NCBI GenBank assembly: GCA_026120185.1
Contig: JANUWF010002200.1
Span: 2,106,001 to 2,170,000, forward strand
Direction of reading: 5' to 3'
Length of the DNA stretch: 64,000 bases
Origin: Voacanga thouarsii
Taxonomy: Eukaryota; Streptophyta; Magnoliopsida; Gentianales; Apocynaceae
The position numbers and the translations under genes are program-made. This document shows, one piece after another, positions 46,593-57,945 of the stretch. The notes beneath the pieces are model-generated. The model was not told the origin of the DNA. It searched no databases and worked only from the letters and a program-made list of their open reading frames with translations. Positions within the stretch are counted from its first letter, which is position 1. Every line of letters begins with the position of its first letter.

Positions 46593-47897
46593 TGAAAAAC
46601 CTTACAGGGGGTGAATAAGGGTTTTTTTTTTTTTTTTTTGCAAATTTAAAACACTTTTCAAAAAAGATCTATTTTTCGAAGTCCTCCTTTTGTTTTTCAG
46701 ATCAAGGAGTTTGCTAGATGTGCAAAGTAAAGTTTTGTGCAGCTTTAAGGAATCAACTAGGATCTAAATAAAATAAGACAAGAGATGTGTAATTAATACA
46801 AGAAGAAAGATGGGTTGGTGAGAATCATAAAGATTTCTTTTGAATGATTGAAAACATTTAAGTAAAGAAGTTCGCAACCTATCAGAATTAAATGCAAAAA
46901 AGATGTACAAAGATTTATAGTGATTCGATCTTCAAATATCTACATCCACTACCTTAAACTCACACTTAAATATTTTAAACCAGATTTCTATAAACTCAGC
47001 CAATTCAATGGTGTTTGCCTACACCAATTATACAAGAGAATCACCACACTTGGTTTTAACCAAACCTATCAATCAACTACAAATCAAGCCTCACCCCAAA
47101 TAGATTTTACACCACAACCTTGATATTCGAAAAGGATTATAGAAATGAAATAGAGATAGCTCATACTTTTCAGCAAATGTGTAAACAAATGAGCACCAAC
47201 AACCTTTACCTTTTGAAGCAATTAGATTTCACTTTGAAGCACTAATGAAAAGGAAAATTTTTATAATCTAAAGTGTAAGGGTGTTTTTGAGAAAGATAGG
47301 ACAAAAATCTATTTTAAAATCAAGTTTTAAAAGCTTTTATAGAAGCAAAAAGTAAAACTCCAACGGCTAAAAATGGCTAGTTTCTCGTTGTCAGATTTTT
47401 CAGAGTTTTGGACTCAAGAATCGAACGAGAATGCATCCAAAAGATGAGTCTAAAATGGCACTTTTCTAGGAAAAAACTATTTTGATATTGTTCACAGAGT
47501 TTTGGATGAAGCTTTTGGATGCAGAGCCATCCAAACTTCTCAATTTAAAATTCTGAAGACTTAATACTTTGAAACCTTTTTATTTGTATGCTTTAAGATA
47601 GAAATAAATTAAATCATAAGGTAAAGAAGATATAGGAATTTACACAATATACCTTAACAAATGATTCATAATCTATGATTCTTCTCAGGAGCTTCTTGAT
47701 ATGCAATCTCTTAAACTTATCCTATACTTTGTTACCCATTCTTGGATTCTGTTGCTCAAGAGTTACTTAGAAATCGCATTTGTATGTCTCGAAAGAATTG
47801 AGGTCGAACATGTCCTATCATATATAGATCACACAAGTTAGTCCTCATTAACGTTTGTCATAAGTTAAAACATAGGAGAATACCCTTAGGGCTAACA
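46593..47897 (-). repeat. Sirevirus-like 5' LTR (right)
   Basis: 1305 bp, TGAAAAACCTTACAGGGGGT ... AGGGCTAACA. Aligns with 26063-27532, single copy of the 168-bp block. Confidence 0.9.
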
Positions 47898-48745
47898 ATT
47901 TTAGTAGTGGAACATTGTACATTAGGCTGGGGAGACATAAATTCTTGAAGCCCTCAAAATAATGTAGCTACCAATTGCTTGTTAGTCAGTTGATTCTTCT
48001 TATGAAATGCAAAGCACAATCTTTTTTATATCATGTATGTCACCAGTTGATGGCTCCATTTTAACCCCATTACAGCACTGATTTGAGACTCAACTAGCCG
48101 AGATATGCAACATTCCCCGACATAATGAAATCAAAATGTCCTTGTCCATCTTTGAAGCAACTATTGTAAAAGAAATTGTACGTTTTGATTATTCATCAAT
48201 AACAAGTTGTGTATTCTTTACAATCCATGAAGCCCTTTTGCATTCATATAAGTTGGTTATTTGTTCTAACTGGCTATTCTAATAGGCCTTAATGAATTCA
48301 TTCAAGTAGTCACAGTTTTTGGCAATTTCTGCTTCTTCTCCTAAATAATGTCCTTTAACATAACATCAATTAGCATTCGTTCATGGACAACGAAAGTAGC
48401 CAAAAATAATATTCTTTTCAACAAATCAATTCAATGACCATATGTCAAAATTCATAACTTATTTGAAAAATCTACTTCTTCACTTCCACGTCTTCATAAC
48501 TCTAGACTAATTGCTGAATTTTGAGAAGGAATCACCCAATGATTGGACGCCTATGAAAACATCAAATATGGTTTAATTAGATACTAATCAAGAGAACTAT
48601 AAAGAAAAATGAAGATATTCTTACATCAGTTAATAGCTGGGTAAAGGAACTATTATTATGGGATAATGCATGAAACTAAAACAAGCGAAAGCTAAGTCAA
48701 CTTAATCAACATTTTCAAATAATAATAACTTAAAAGAATCTAATT
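47898..48745. other. MULE interior right of the copia insertion
   Basis: 848 bp without an intact ORF. The minus strand has weakly coding-like stretches (for example FVATFVVHERMLIDVMLKD, near 48400) that could be the decayed 3' part of the MULE transcript or a captured piece. No family recognised. Confidence 0.35.
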
Positions 48746-51300
48746 TCAATCATGTATCTCAAGATTAGTTGTCGCAAGAATTTGAGATTCATTTTGCGGA
48801 TGAAATAGTTGAGCACTACTTGTTCCTCGTTGTTGCCTGGTTCTTTTCGTTTCAAGAAATCTCTTCAACCTTGAATTTTTTTTCTCCTTTCTTCTTTTTG
48901 GAAATAGGATCTTGCACAATGCCATCACTAACTGTGAAGTGATATTCACAACCCTTGCTAGTATCTCTATCAGAGCATGAAAATACACTATTTTGATACT
49001 GAATAAGTTCACTTTGGCAATTTTTAAGTGTCGCCTAACAATCTCCTCTGAAGCATCATCTCCAACCATACTCATCAAAGAAAATGATTCTCTCATTAAA
49101 CCATTAAGACGAACAGTAGATGAAGATGCAAAAGTTTCAACACTTGAGACATTATATTTATTAAAATCGATGCCTTACTTTGCACATTTAGTCCAACGCT
49201 TCAAAATATACTTGTTAGGGAAACAGTCAAGGCATAAGTTTATTTGCATGACTCGCAAAGCATGACGAAAACCATCCCAAAGTTTCAAACATGTGACTAC
49301 TACAACTGATATCACGATTTACTGAATCAAATTTCACAACACGAGCTTGTTCATCTTCACTCTTTTGTATTGTATAAATTTGAACAGCCGCATTAGTTGT
49401 CATATAAACATTATTTTTAGATATACCTTGTAAGAATTCATCTTGAAATCTGAAAAAGATAGTACTTGTATAGGCTTTGGCTGCGTGCTTAAGAATTCCA
49501 CAGTCACGTACCAAGAGTTTAGGGCTGTCCCAAGATTTAAAATCATAACTTAACTCAGCATCACGAAATTCCAGTGCTCTTGCCTTATATTGTTTAGCAA
49601 ATGCAATAAGAGTCTGTCTATTCCCAGTCATTTAATTAAAAACTCTATTTGCACTCTCACTTTTTTAGCTGGATTTAATGTCAGCAGAAAATATAGCGCG
49701 ATTAAATGCAGGACACCATTTTTCTCTCAATTCATACAGCCTCTTAAGCCAATCATTATCTCCAACAATAAATTAATCAATCATTTTTTTCCAATTTGTG
49801 TAGAAGTCACATTCAGATTCACATTTCCACAAAAGATGATGGAAGTATCTCCTGAAATCAGGTTGGTGAAGAAGATGAGAAATCTTCTTTGCAGCATTTT
49901 TCTCAATATGCCATTCACATAAGCGATGATGCGTATTAGGTAGCACATTTTTTATTGCAACTGCCATTGCATAATCTTGATCAGGAAAAATAGATATCGG
50001 TGCTTTTCCTCCTATAGAATCCAAAAATCATCTAAACAACCACTCAAATGAACTTGCAATCTCATCATGCAAAAAGGCACATCCAAAGTATATGTTCTTC
50101 CAATAGTTATTGACACAACAAATGGAGCAAAAATCATATTCCATTTATTTGTTCTATATGTGGTATCAAAGATCATCACATCTCCAAAGCATTCATAATG
50201 CAATCTAAATATTCCATCCCTCCAAAAGACATTAGCTAATCTGCCCTCATCATCAAGTTCAAAGGTATAGAAAAAATTTGTATCTTCTAATTGTCCAGAT
50301 TTAAAATAATTAATTAGAGATTGTGCATCTCCATAGCTAATCAATCTTCTTCTACAAGATTAATGAAAATTGTGGACATCTTGTTCCATAAAACTAACAT
50401 TTTCAATTCCACCAGCTTGTTTCACCAAGTACCTATAAGCTTTTTTCGGACCAACACCAGAATCAACTAATGAAGCAATTATTTGTTTGGTGGTTGGCCT
50501 AAGTTTTCGCGTAGAAGAGATAAAATGTTTATGTTTATCATCTACCATTGGATGGTTTGAGTGTCATTAAACTCAACAACTTCCCACTGCCGATTCCAAA
50601 TTTTAAATTTTATTCGAGCCTTGCATTCACACTGATATTCTATCCTCTGTCTTTTCCTTTCCTCATGAGAACCAAGCACAGCACATTTTCCTTCACATGA
50701 ACAGGGAAATATACATGCAGATAATTTATTTCTACACCAAAACTTTTGTCCCTTCCTTACTCCAAACCCTTTTGAAATAGCATAAACATTATACATATCA
50801 TATGCCTCATCCTCAGATTTAAATACCATACCAATCTGCAATTCATTAGCATGATCAAGAGGATCCTCTAATTTATTCTCAACATTGAAATCTATATTAA
50901 AAAAAAAAAAAAAGGAATTTGGAGTACTTGTTATAAATTTTAATTTGAGAAATAAATCAGTAAAATAGAATGTAAAAAACAAGAAATTATAGGTTTTCAT
51001 TTACAAGACAAAGCTAATGGTTAATCATTGATGACTCCTAGATATAGTATCACTTTTACATTATTTGAATACTTTTTTTTTTTTACATTATATTCAATCG
51101 GGATGAAACTCCCGAACCACAAAGAAAATGATCAGCCCATGAACAAAGAAAGTATTTATTACTACTAGTACAAATTGATTATTCACAAATTATACTTTAA
51201 TGAAAAAGCCTCTAATGTATATAAAGATAAAAGCTTATAAGGACATACCTTTTCCTTCACCATTGTCTTTTTGTGTTAGATTCTCTTCTAATGTTGACAT
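48746..51300 (-). pseudogene. FAR1/FHY3-like MULE transposase (broken, spliced)
   Basis: Minus strand. Exon 1 starts at 51300 (MSTLEENLTQKDNGEGK) and ends at a GTATGT donor near 51250. Exon 2 begins after ...AATATAG at 50891 and the joined frame reads on. FAR1 zinc-finger domain: EDEAYDMYNVYAISKGFGVR with the CSCEGKC ... YQCECKARI cysteines (50830-50610). MULE domain: MIFDTTYRTNKWNM (first Asp, 50180) and IFPDQDYAMAVAI (second Asp, 49990), then HRLCEWHIEKNA. The SWIM-like zinc region CSSHMFETLGWF (49290) is out of register. Small indels near 50550 and 50355 and a TAG near 50025 break it. FAR1/FHY3 transcription factors derive from such transposases. Confidence 0.88.
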
Positions 51301-51454
51301 TTGTAAAAATAATCTTAACCTATAAAATAGTTTAAAATGCAGTAAATTATTAGAACTAATATTTCATATTTTACAAAGATTTAATTACAATTCTAAAAAC
51401 TAATTGACATTGACAAAAAAAAAAAAACTGAAAAAAGAGTTTACCTGGTTAGAA

Positions 51455-51793
51455 ATTGTGAAGACAAAAAGGATGTTGTTGCCCAAAAGCTCACTTTTCA
51501 GCCATGAATGCCGACAAATTGAAAGGGAAAGTCTTTTTACTGAGAGAGTTTACAGCTTGGAGGGAAACACATTTACAACTTGGAGGGAAGGTGTTTTTAG
51601 TGGAATAGTAATAAATTTAACAACTTCATTGCATTTTGGGTGGTGGCTGGATAACGTTAAAGCCCTGTTAAAATGCCAATGTTAGAACAATAAAGATGAG
51701 TAAGCATTTTTTTTATACTTCGCTTATTCTCATTGGATAGAGTATAATTAGTGGACAATCTATAAGTTAATCTTGAGTATAATAAAACTTCTA
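51455..51793 (-). repeat. MULE right terminal inverted repeat
   Basis: Reverse complement of the left TIR. Contains an extra GCTTGGAGGGAAACACATTTACAA-like step (51556-51590), an imperfect local duplication. It ends ...AATAAAACTTCTA just before the target duplication GCTTGGAAG. Confidence 0.87.
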
Positions 51794-52240
51794 GCTTGGA
51801 AGACCCCTAAAAATTAATCACACGACAGCAAATCTCACACGCCCTAGTGTTGCTAGGGTATGTGTCGAGGTCAATCTGCTTAAGCCCATGCCTCAACGTA
51901 TCTGGTTTGGTGAAGACTATACATGCTTTTTCAATCTGTGATATTTGAAGATTTGCCTAAGTTCAGCAAATACTGCCATTACCTAGGACTTAATCTCAAA
52001 TCTTGCAAAAGAAAAGCCATTGATGATAATTGTGAGGTTGACAGACCCAACACTGCTCGTCTAGATCCGGGTAAAACAGCTTCCTCCTAAAACTCACTGG
52101 ATGGCTAAAGAGATGGCGCCTTCTGGTCCTACGCACAGATTTGACCACCAAACAGCTTGACATTGCACATAAGATCTTGGATGGAAGTAGAGATAACTCT
52201 ACTAAAGACCTTCCATAATCGAACCCCATCAAAATGCAGT
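51794..52240 (+). pseudogene. DUF4283 gene, 3' part, right of the MULE
   Basis: From GGAAGACCC the frame reads GRPLKINHTTANLTRPSVAR, VCVEVNLLKPMPQRIWFGED, then a stop and frame change, and VIFEDLPKFSKYCHYLGLNL with KSCKRK (51974-52010), the zf-CCHC_4-like end that follows DUF4283 in plant LINE proteins. It takes up exactly the codon at which 23578 stops (A-S-V-V-G | R-P-L), after allowing for the 9-bp duplication. Further right, 52240-52650 holds diffuse remnants with no recognised domain. Confidence 0.85.
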
Positions 52241-52779
52241 GACCGCAAACCCTAACAACAGTGCTCCGGCGATAGCAGCTAAACCTGTTCAGGTTTCCTC
52301 CTCCTTATAGGCCTCTTCTAGTAATGTCTAGATTTCTGATTCTAACGATGTTAGCCATCAGATTTGGCACTCTGAACAGGCAGTGATTCAACGCTTCAGC
52401 CGTTTATCAGTAATGCTTGAAGTTCTCTGCCCGAAGTGGTCGCTGCTTGGAGGATTGAACCCTAGCAGACAGAACGTTGATACTGAAATTGTTACTCAAT
52501 TTCTTGATGCCGCCAATGTTCATCACTCTAGTTGTCAATTAACATAATTGTTTATGCAAGATATTTTGAGCTATCTGCGGTTCTCTGAGTTGTTTATGTC
52601 CATAAATTCCAAATTCATCAAATTCTGAACGGCATTTATCACTCTACGGGATGCTACTCAAGATACAAATGAGCCGTTTGAATAATTCGATCAGCCGGTA
52701 AATGTATACGTTAAAATTTTATTCTCGGATAAAAACAATAAAACACAACAAAAATTGAAATGGATACTTTTGAATTCGG
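52241..52779 (+). other. Decayed DNA downstream of DUF4283, then promoter-proximal sequence
   Basis: GC-richer than the surroundings to about 52450, then AT-rich. No ORF longer than chance. Probably the remains of the DUF4283 3' region up to about 52650. Confidence 0.4.
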
Positions 52780-52808
52780 CATGCATGGGAAAACTCACTC
52801 TATATAAA
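52780..52808 (+). promoter_or_regulatory. RY box and TATA box of the small secreted-peptide gene
   Basis: CATGCATG at 52780-52787 is a perfect RY element, the binding site of the ABI3/FUS3 B3 factors in seed-storage promoters. Thirteen bases further lies CTCTATATAAAC (TATA 52801-52808). The ATG follows 149 bp after the TATA box. The spacing is that of a genuine plant core promoter. Confidence 0.55.
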
Positions 52809-52956
52809 CGTCCCCATGCAGCGTACTCATTGGAGAAATATTTGGATAGACTCCGTCCACCCACCGTGAATCATTGCTTTAAAATGTTATATTTTCTTCT
52901 CTCAGTAACAGAAATAAATATCCATCTTTTGAAGTTATATTTAGCCAACTTTGGAA

Positions 52957-53043
52957 ATGGCAAAAATCACAGCTCTAACAGCTGCAGCGTTGATTTTTCT
53001 TGCAATCTGCTGTAATCTTACTTCAGAGTTTAATGCTAGCTGA
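52957..53043 (+). CDS. Short secreted peptide or truncated preproprotein
   Basis: The ATG at 52957 lies in the good plant context GGAAATGGC and gives 28 residues: MAKITALTAAALIFLAI..., ending LTSEFNAS and a TGA at 53041. The sequence is a near-perfect signal peptide (Lys at position 3, then an Ala/Leu/Ile core). In the same frame beyond the TGA, 44 more codons remain open to 53178 and encode five cysteines (GCTGSC, then PC, HC, LC), so a single stop may have truncated a small Cys-rich secreted protein. MAKI-type starts with an Ala-rich core occur in 2S albumin precursors, and the RY box fits a seed gene, but no albumin domain is visible. An intron or frameshift is also possible. Confidence 0.45.
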   Translation: MAKITALTAAALIFLAICCNLTSEFNAS

Positions 53044-53179
53044 TGGAGCAGCATCGCTAGTCTTGGCTGCACAGGCAGCTGTAATCGGCCACGACTTGCC
53101 GGAGGCTACGCACACTTAGGAAGCCACCTGCCACCTTGTCTTCCCATGCACTGTTTAACGTACCTTTGTGTATTCTAAG

Positions 53180-54820
53180 GAAGCCACCCCTAACCAATTT
53201 GAACAAACTCAAAATTCCGTTTGGATATTTTGTTCAATTTTTTATTTTTTTTTTAAAGAGTTGTTTTGAAAAGTGAGGTCGTTTGAATTTCTTTTTCTGA
53301 AACAAATTTTGAGATTTGAATACCAATAAATTTTGTTCAAGTAATGTATTTTTTGAAAAAAAAAAACTTTGATAATTGTTATATATAAAAAAAATCAGTC
53401 AATTTACTTTTGATTACACAATTTTTTACCACTATCACTACCTACACCTCCATTTATTTTCAATGCCCATATAATTGACCTTTATGATTAGTTTGGCTAC
53501 GCTATCTACCTTTCAATTTTAAAAAATATAAAAATATAGTTCCTTTGGTAATCTAACAAATTTAATTACCGAAAATCTCCCAAGAGACCAATTTTTTATG
53601 TGTATCAAAACATGAAAATTGGTGCATTTTAGAGTATTTAACTCAAAAGCAAATGAACATGAATCAAGAGTTCTTTTCTTTAAAAAAAAATGTCTTTTTT
53701 TCCCCTCAAATTATAAAAATAAATGTACGACTCTGTAGTCGTTATTGGGCTGGATAGCGGCAGTTTTGTAACGTAAAAGCCCGCTTAACTCTTTTTGCAG
53801 TCTAAAATAGGTTGAAAGAATACTTGGGCTTTGTTATATGAAAATTTCTACGAAATCTGTAATGGGTTGGATCGCCTGTCTTAGACCCGGACCCAATTAG
53901 CAAAATTTGATATCGGATCTGACTCGAATACTTGTCGAGTATAGTACAAAGAGACTCATATCTAAGCACTCGAGTATCGCATTTGGGTCGGATATATCTA
54001 ACCCAAAAAATATTTCGGTATAAAATGTCTCCCTTGTGTCATAGGAAAGAGAGGAGCAAAAATTGATTACAAATATCACATATAAGTATGGATGAGAAAA
54101 CACTATCACTAAATTTTTTACAAAACATATAAAAAATTCTCAAAAATTTCAATTTAATAACATACTAGACAAGTGTAACCAACAAAAGCAGAAGCCATAA
54201 ATATAGAAAGGATACAGTTACCAGTTGAGTAGAGGTAATGCTTTTAACAATGAGCTTATTGGCCAAGAACAAACCCTTAAAAAATAATTTACAAACTTAA
54301 AATCTTGGGAAAAATTTAATAACGTGCCATAATATCTTCCAAATGATATAGCATAATATTTATATATTATAATATTTAAATTAATTAAATAATCGAGTAA
54401 ATAGATACAGATAATATAGTTTTATACCCGTACCCAATTATATAAGCTAAATGAGTAAATGAATTCAGGTCGAATCAACTAATAAAATGACTATATCAGA
54501 CCCAAAGTAAATGAATTTCAAGTCGGATCTGTGTATACAAACCCTTTGACAGCCCTAATGACACCTTGCATTTGAGCAAATTGTACTGACACTATTTGTT
54601 CCTTGCTTTTTTCTTTAGAAGAAATTATAATTAATTCAACAAAATTTTAATATAAAAGAAAAGAAGAAATCTATTACAAAAAATTTCTCAGCAAAAAAAA
54701 AAACGAAAAATTTTCAGATTTCACATGACAACAACTCTTACTTATTGTTTTCCCAATGGATTTTGTGTCTGTCTTCGCATATGCTTAAATTTGCTAAATG
54801 TAGACAGATTTTAATCAATA
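53180..54820. other. AT-rich intergenic DNA with a possible hAT remnant
   Basis: No gene. From about 53857 to 54557 the sequence has features of a non-autonomous hAT element: interior with GGATCTGACTCGAATA and AGGTCGAATCAAC-type blocks, and a right end TTTGACAGCCCTA at 54557, a typical hAT terminus. The matching left end TAGGGCTGTCAAA was not found, so the boundary is uncertain. Confidence 0.35.
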
Positions 54821-55190
54821 GAAAATTAACTTATTTGGATTCTAAAATTTAAAATTTGTAATATTTTCATCTTTAATGATTTTTTCTAGCGTTATAGTCC
54901 CTAATGAAATTATAACTTGTTAAGTGATTCCCAACTCTCTTTTCCCATGTAAACTCTGACCAGAAGAAATTACTTTTATTGCCCGTGACTTTTTTTAAAG
55001 AAAAAATAAATATATCAGTTGATTGCCTACAATTTGAGTGACTTTTTCTGGTCAGGGTTACACAAAAAAAAAAAGAATTAGGACTATTTAGTAGGTTATA
55101 ATTTTATTATAGATTATAATAATAGAAAAAATTATTTAAAACAAAAATATTACAAACTTTAAATTTTAAAAACCAAATAGGTTAATTTTC
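54821..55190. mobile_element. Foldback MITE
   Basis: The two halves are inverted copies: GAAAATTAACTTATTTGG (54821) pairs with CCAAATAGGTTAATTTTC (ends 55190), and similarity continues inward through the AAATTTAAAATTTGTAATAT block and TCTGACCAGAAGAA / TTTTTCTGGTCAGGG near the middle. The stem is roughly 150 bp with scattered mismatches. No coding sequence. Terminal sequence or target duplication too degraded to assign a superfamily. Confidence 0.75.
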
Positions 55191-57723
55191 CTTAATCAGT
55201 TGAGTGATCCATATCACACACTTTACATTGTGTTTGATTTACAAACGAAAAGAGAGAAAGGAAGAGGAATCTTTACTTTCATTAGGTAAAGTAAATATAA
55301 TTTATTTTTATTTTATTTAATTAAAAAAAGATAAATTATAAATGTTATTTTAATTTACTATACAATCCGATCACATTTAAACAGACTATTTATTTGACAT
55401 AAAAAACTAACTCTTTTTCTACTAATTTACCTTTTTATATCTTTTCTTTCCTTTTCCTCTTACTTATCATCCCAAGCAATGCATCCTACACTTCAATGAA
55501 TTGCCCCAGCCTACCTCTGCCTCAATATTACTGTCCCAAATTATTAAATTAAAAAAATTACATGCAAAGCGATATATCGGTAATGCCATCTCGTTGTTCT
55601 GGTCATAAGTGTTCTTAAGTTTCATTGCAAAGAGTGTGCATTCGAACCTTATTCTTGCAATGTGTGGTAACACTCCTTATTTGACGTAATTTCTGTAAGA
55701 AAAGCAATAACTTAATTAATAAAAAATATATTAGATTTGCAAATTAAGTCAAATAAAAACAGTACACTTCAAGTTATCCAAGTATATATATTAATCCTCT
55801 TCCCTTTTACTATTTTTGTTAAAACATGGGGATGTTTAAAAAGATTCCTTCAGAAGCAGAGTCGATGATTTTAATTACCCAATCCAATTTGACATTTACC
55901 CCCGCCCCCCCCCCCGCCCCCCCCAAAAAAAAAAAAAAAATACTTTTGCTGCTTTTCTTTGTAGGAGCCACAGACCCTTATTTAAATACACGTTCTTTTA
56001 TAATTAATTCATCAATTACAAATAATAGTTTTTTTCTATTTGTAGTAGCACATCATAAAAATTTGTATATAGATTCGTTCGAAAAGAATGATTTTATCCC
56101 TTTATATATTTGATTTTCCATATATTTGCAAGAATACAGTTAGGTAATCAAGCAAGACAATCAACTACCTGTAACTATCTTTCTAATTAATCATCATGAT
56201 TATCATCATTAAGAAGATAAACATGGCGGAGGCAACACAGCGGCCGCGACCACCACCACCAGTAGTCTCCAAATCATTATTTTAATTTGTCAATAATAGA
56301 AATAAAAGATTCCCTTGCTTAACTTTAACATAGCAGCCCCTTCCTGACCTCTTTCTTCCCAAAAAAGGACCTCCCCAATGACTAAGAAAGCAAGAGATTT
56401 TCAGTTGCCCTTGTGCCCGTGACCATTTCTCTTTCTTTCTTTTCTTTGCTTTCTTAATTTTATTTAGTTAATATGCATGGACTTTTTTTTATTTTATATT
56501 TTATATTTTAATTAGATTGATAAAAGCTCATTCTTGGCTTGTTTTTGCACTTAATCTAGATTAAAAATAGATATATTATTCCTTAAATTAGTTGAGATAA
56601 CTAGTATTAAGATTTTTATATTAACATTTTAAGTTCAAATATTTCTTGAGACATGAGTTTATTCTGTGTATTTTTAAGTAACGATTGAAGATTTTCTAAT
56701 CAATTAAAAAAAGTTTTAAACAAATAAATATAGGGACTTCTTGTTTCTTTGCTAAGTAAAATTTCGAAATTCTAGTTAACTATACTCATGACAGCATGAA
56801 TTATTTATACTTTAAAATTACTCGTATAAAGTAAACAAAAATAGGGTGTCCAATATAAGACAAATTCTTGGCAAATCACGCAAATAAAGATTTGAGAACA
56901 GCATTGAAGAAAAGTATGGCAAACCCTTCCAAACTCCTAGCGCTCAGATCTTAATATCTGACACTTCAATAAAGGGTACTGTTCAGCTCGTGAGCTACAA
57001 TATCCGTTGCTTTAGAATATAACTAAAGTACTATGTGGCTGCTGATTGCTTTGTGAACTTCTGCAACAATAGAATAAGGCCTTTTTTTTTTAGTGAGTGA
57101 ATAGAATGACTCTTGAGTGGGAATTCATTCTGCAATAAGAAGCAAGTGAATGTATTTTAATGGTGATGATATATATGTCTGAAATCAAGTTACTAGATGT
57201 ATTGGGATAAAGTCGCTCGTAATAATGATTTGTGAATTAGATATTCATGTAAATGGTTGTTTAGATATCTAATGAATTAGTAAGCTCGGTTATAATAATA
57301 GAATCATCTGGATTTTTTATTTCTAAATAAAATTATCCATTAATAAAGAAATGGCCAGCGTTGAAACCATCCTTAAATTCCTTTTCCAATACAAATAAGG
57401 AAATCGAAAAAGAAAAATATTTTCAAAACAAAAATAAGAAAAATGGCATAAAATAATAGAAATTAAACTAATAAAGTGAATATCATCTCTAGTTGCCAAT
57501 GCCATACCTAAAGTGGATATTTCGCAGGGGAGAAAACTACTATGATCCGGCCAGAGAGAGTGAATACAAAACCAAACGCCATTTTCTTGAAGGTGAGGGG
57601 AAAAAGATTTGCTTTATTGGAAAATCCAAGCGCTCATAACTGTGCTACTGCAGATTGAAGTTTTCCTTGGAATATAATGCAAATAATGATGATTCTTTTG
57701 ACAAAAGGTATAGGGTTTTAATC
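55191..57723. other. Gene-poor intergenic stretch
   Basis: AT-rich with several homopolymer tracts. A purine/pyrimidine-rich block at 55240-55460 (GAAAAGAGAGAAAGGAAG ... CTTTTCTTTCCTTTTCC) may be another degraded MITE. A 20-codon ORF at 56223-56285 (MAEATQRPRPPPPVVSKSLF) has a good start context but nothing to support it as a gene. No domain was recognised elsewhere. Confidence 0.5.
55899..55940. repeat. C-tract next to A-tract
   Basis: Nearly uninterrupted C with two G (55899-55924), followed by 16 A (55925-55940). The minus strand is a G-run long enough to form a G-quadruplex. Confidence 0.95.
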
Positions 57724-57945
57724 ATGAAACTGTTTAATATTGGCCTTATTCTCATGAATTTGTTCAAATTATTGGAGTTGCTATTGCTTTTCCTAGTACA
57801 TTTCACAGCAAATCATATGTACGGATCACTGTGGAAAGCACAAAATAATACGAGTGCTGCATATTCCTTATTCACCTTTGCCCGTGAAAAAACATATGCA
57901 AAAAGCCAAATTCCCTGGGCAATCATCGTTCTTTTTAGTATTTAA
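57724..57945 (+). CDS. Possible small secreted or membrane peptide, weak
   Basis: A 73-codon ORF starting MKLFNIGLILMNLFKLLELL, a hydrophobic segment of about 24 residues ending FTANHMYGS, then a hydrophilic part FTFAREKTYAKSQIPWAI. It could be a signal-anchor peptide. No family recognised, and AT-rich DNA yields such hydrophobic frames by chance. The in-frame upstream ATG at 57655 would add 23 hydrophilic residues. Confidence 0.2.
   Translation: MKLFNIGLILMNLFKLLELLLLFLVHFTANHMYGSLWKAQNNTSAAYSLFTFAREKTYAKSQIPWAIIVLFSI

Larger units (their letters stand above)
26063..47897 (-). mobile_element. Sirevirus-like Ty1/copia element, minus strand
   Basis: LTRs at 26063-27532 and 46593-47897 share TGAAAAACCTTA... 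and ...TAACA ends (minus sense TGTTA...TTTTTCA). Primer-binding site 46574-46592 and polypurine tract 27533-27551 sit at the expected sides. Order on the minus strand: gag 46297-45015, protease near 44690, integrase, RT, RNase H to 41722, then a further long ORF (41182-28964), then the 3' LTR. The long gag tail and an ORF after pol fit the Sirevirus lineage. Flanking bases ttttt (26058-26062) and atttt (47898-47902) are a near-matching target duplication in a T-rich site. The element inserted into the MULE and was then hit by the plus-strand copia 29185-39742. Confidence 0.87.
23579..51793 (-). mobile_element. FAR1-like Mutator element (MULE), inflated by nested insertions
   Basis: Long terminal inverted repeats (23579-about 23915 and about 51455-51793) begin GAGAAGTTTTATTATACTCA on the left and its near-exact reverse complement on the right. 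They are flanked by a 9-bp target duplication: GGTTGGAAG at 23570-23578 and GCTTGGAAG at 51794-51802, one mismatch. Nine-base duplications and long TIRs are the MULE signature. Inside is a decayed FAR1-type transposase on the minus strand (48746-51300). Without the 21.8-kb copia insertion the element would be about 6.4 kb, a normal MULE size. It lies inside the DUF4283 gene. Confidence 0.9.

Noticed and set aside
56223..56285. 20-codon ORF MAEATQRPRPPPP...
   Set aside because: Good start context but too short, with no downstream exon or promoter evidence.
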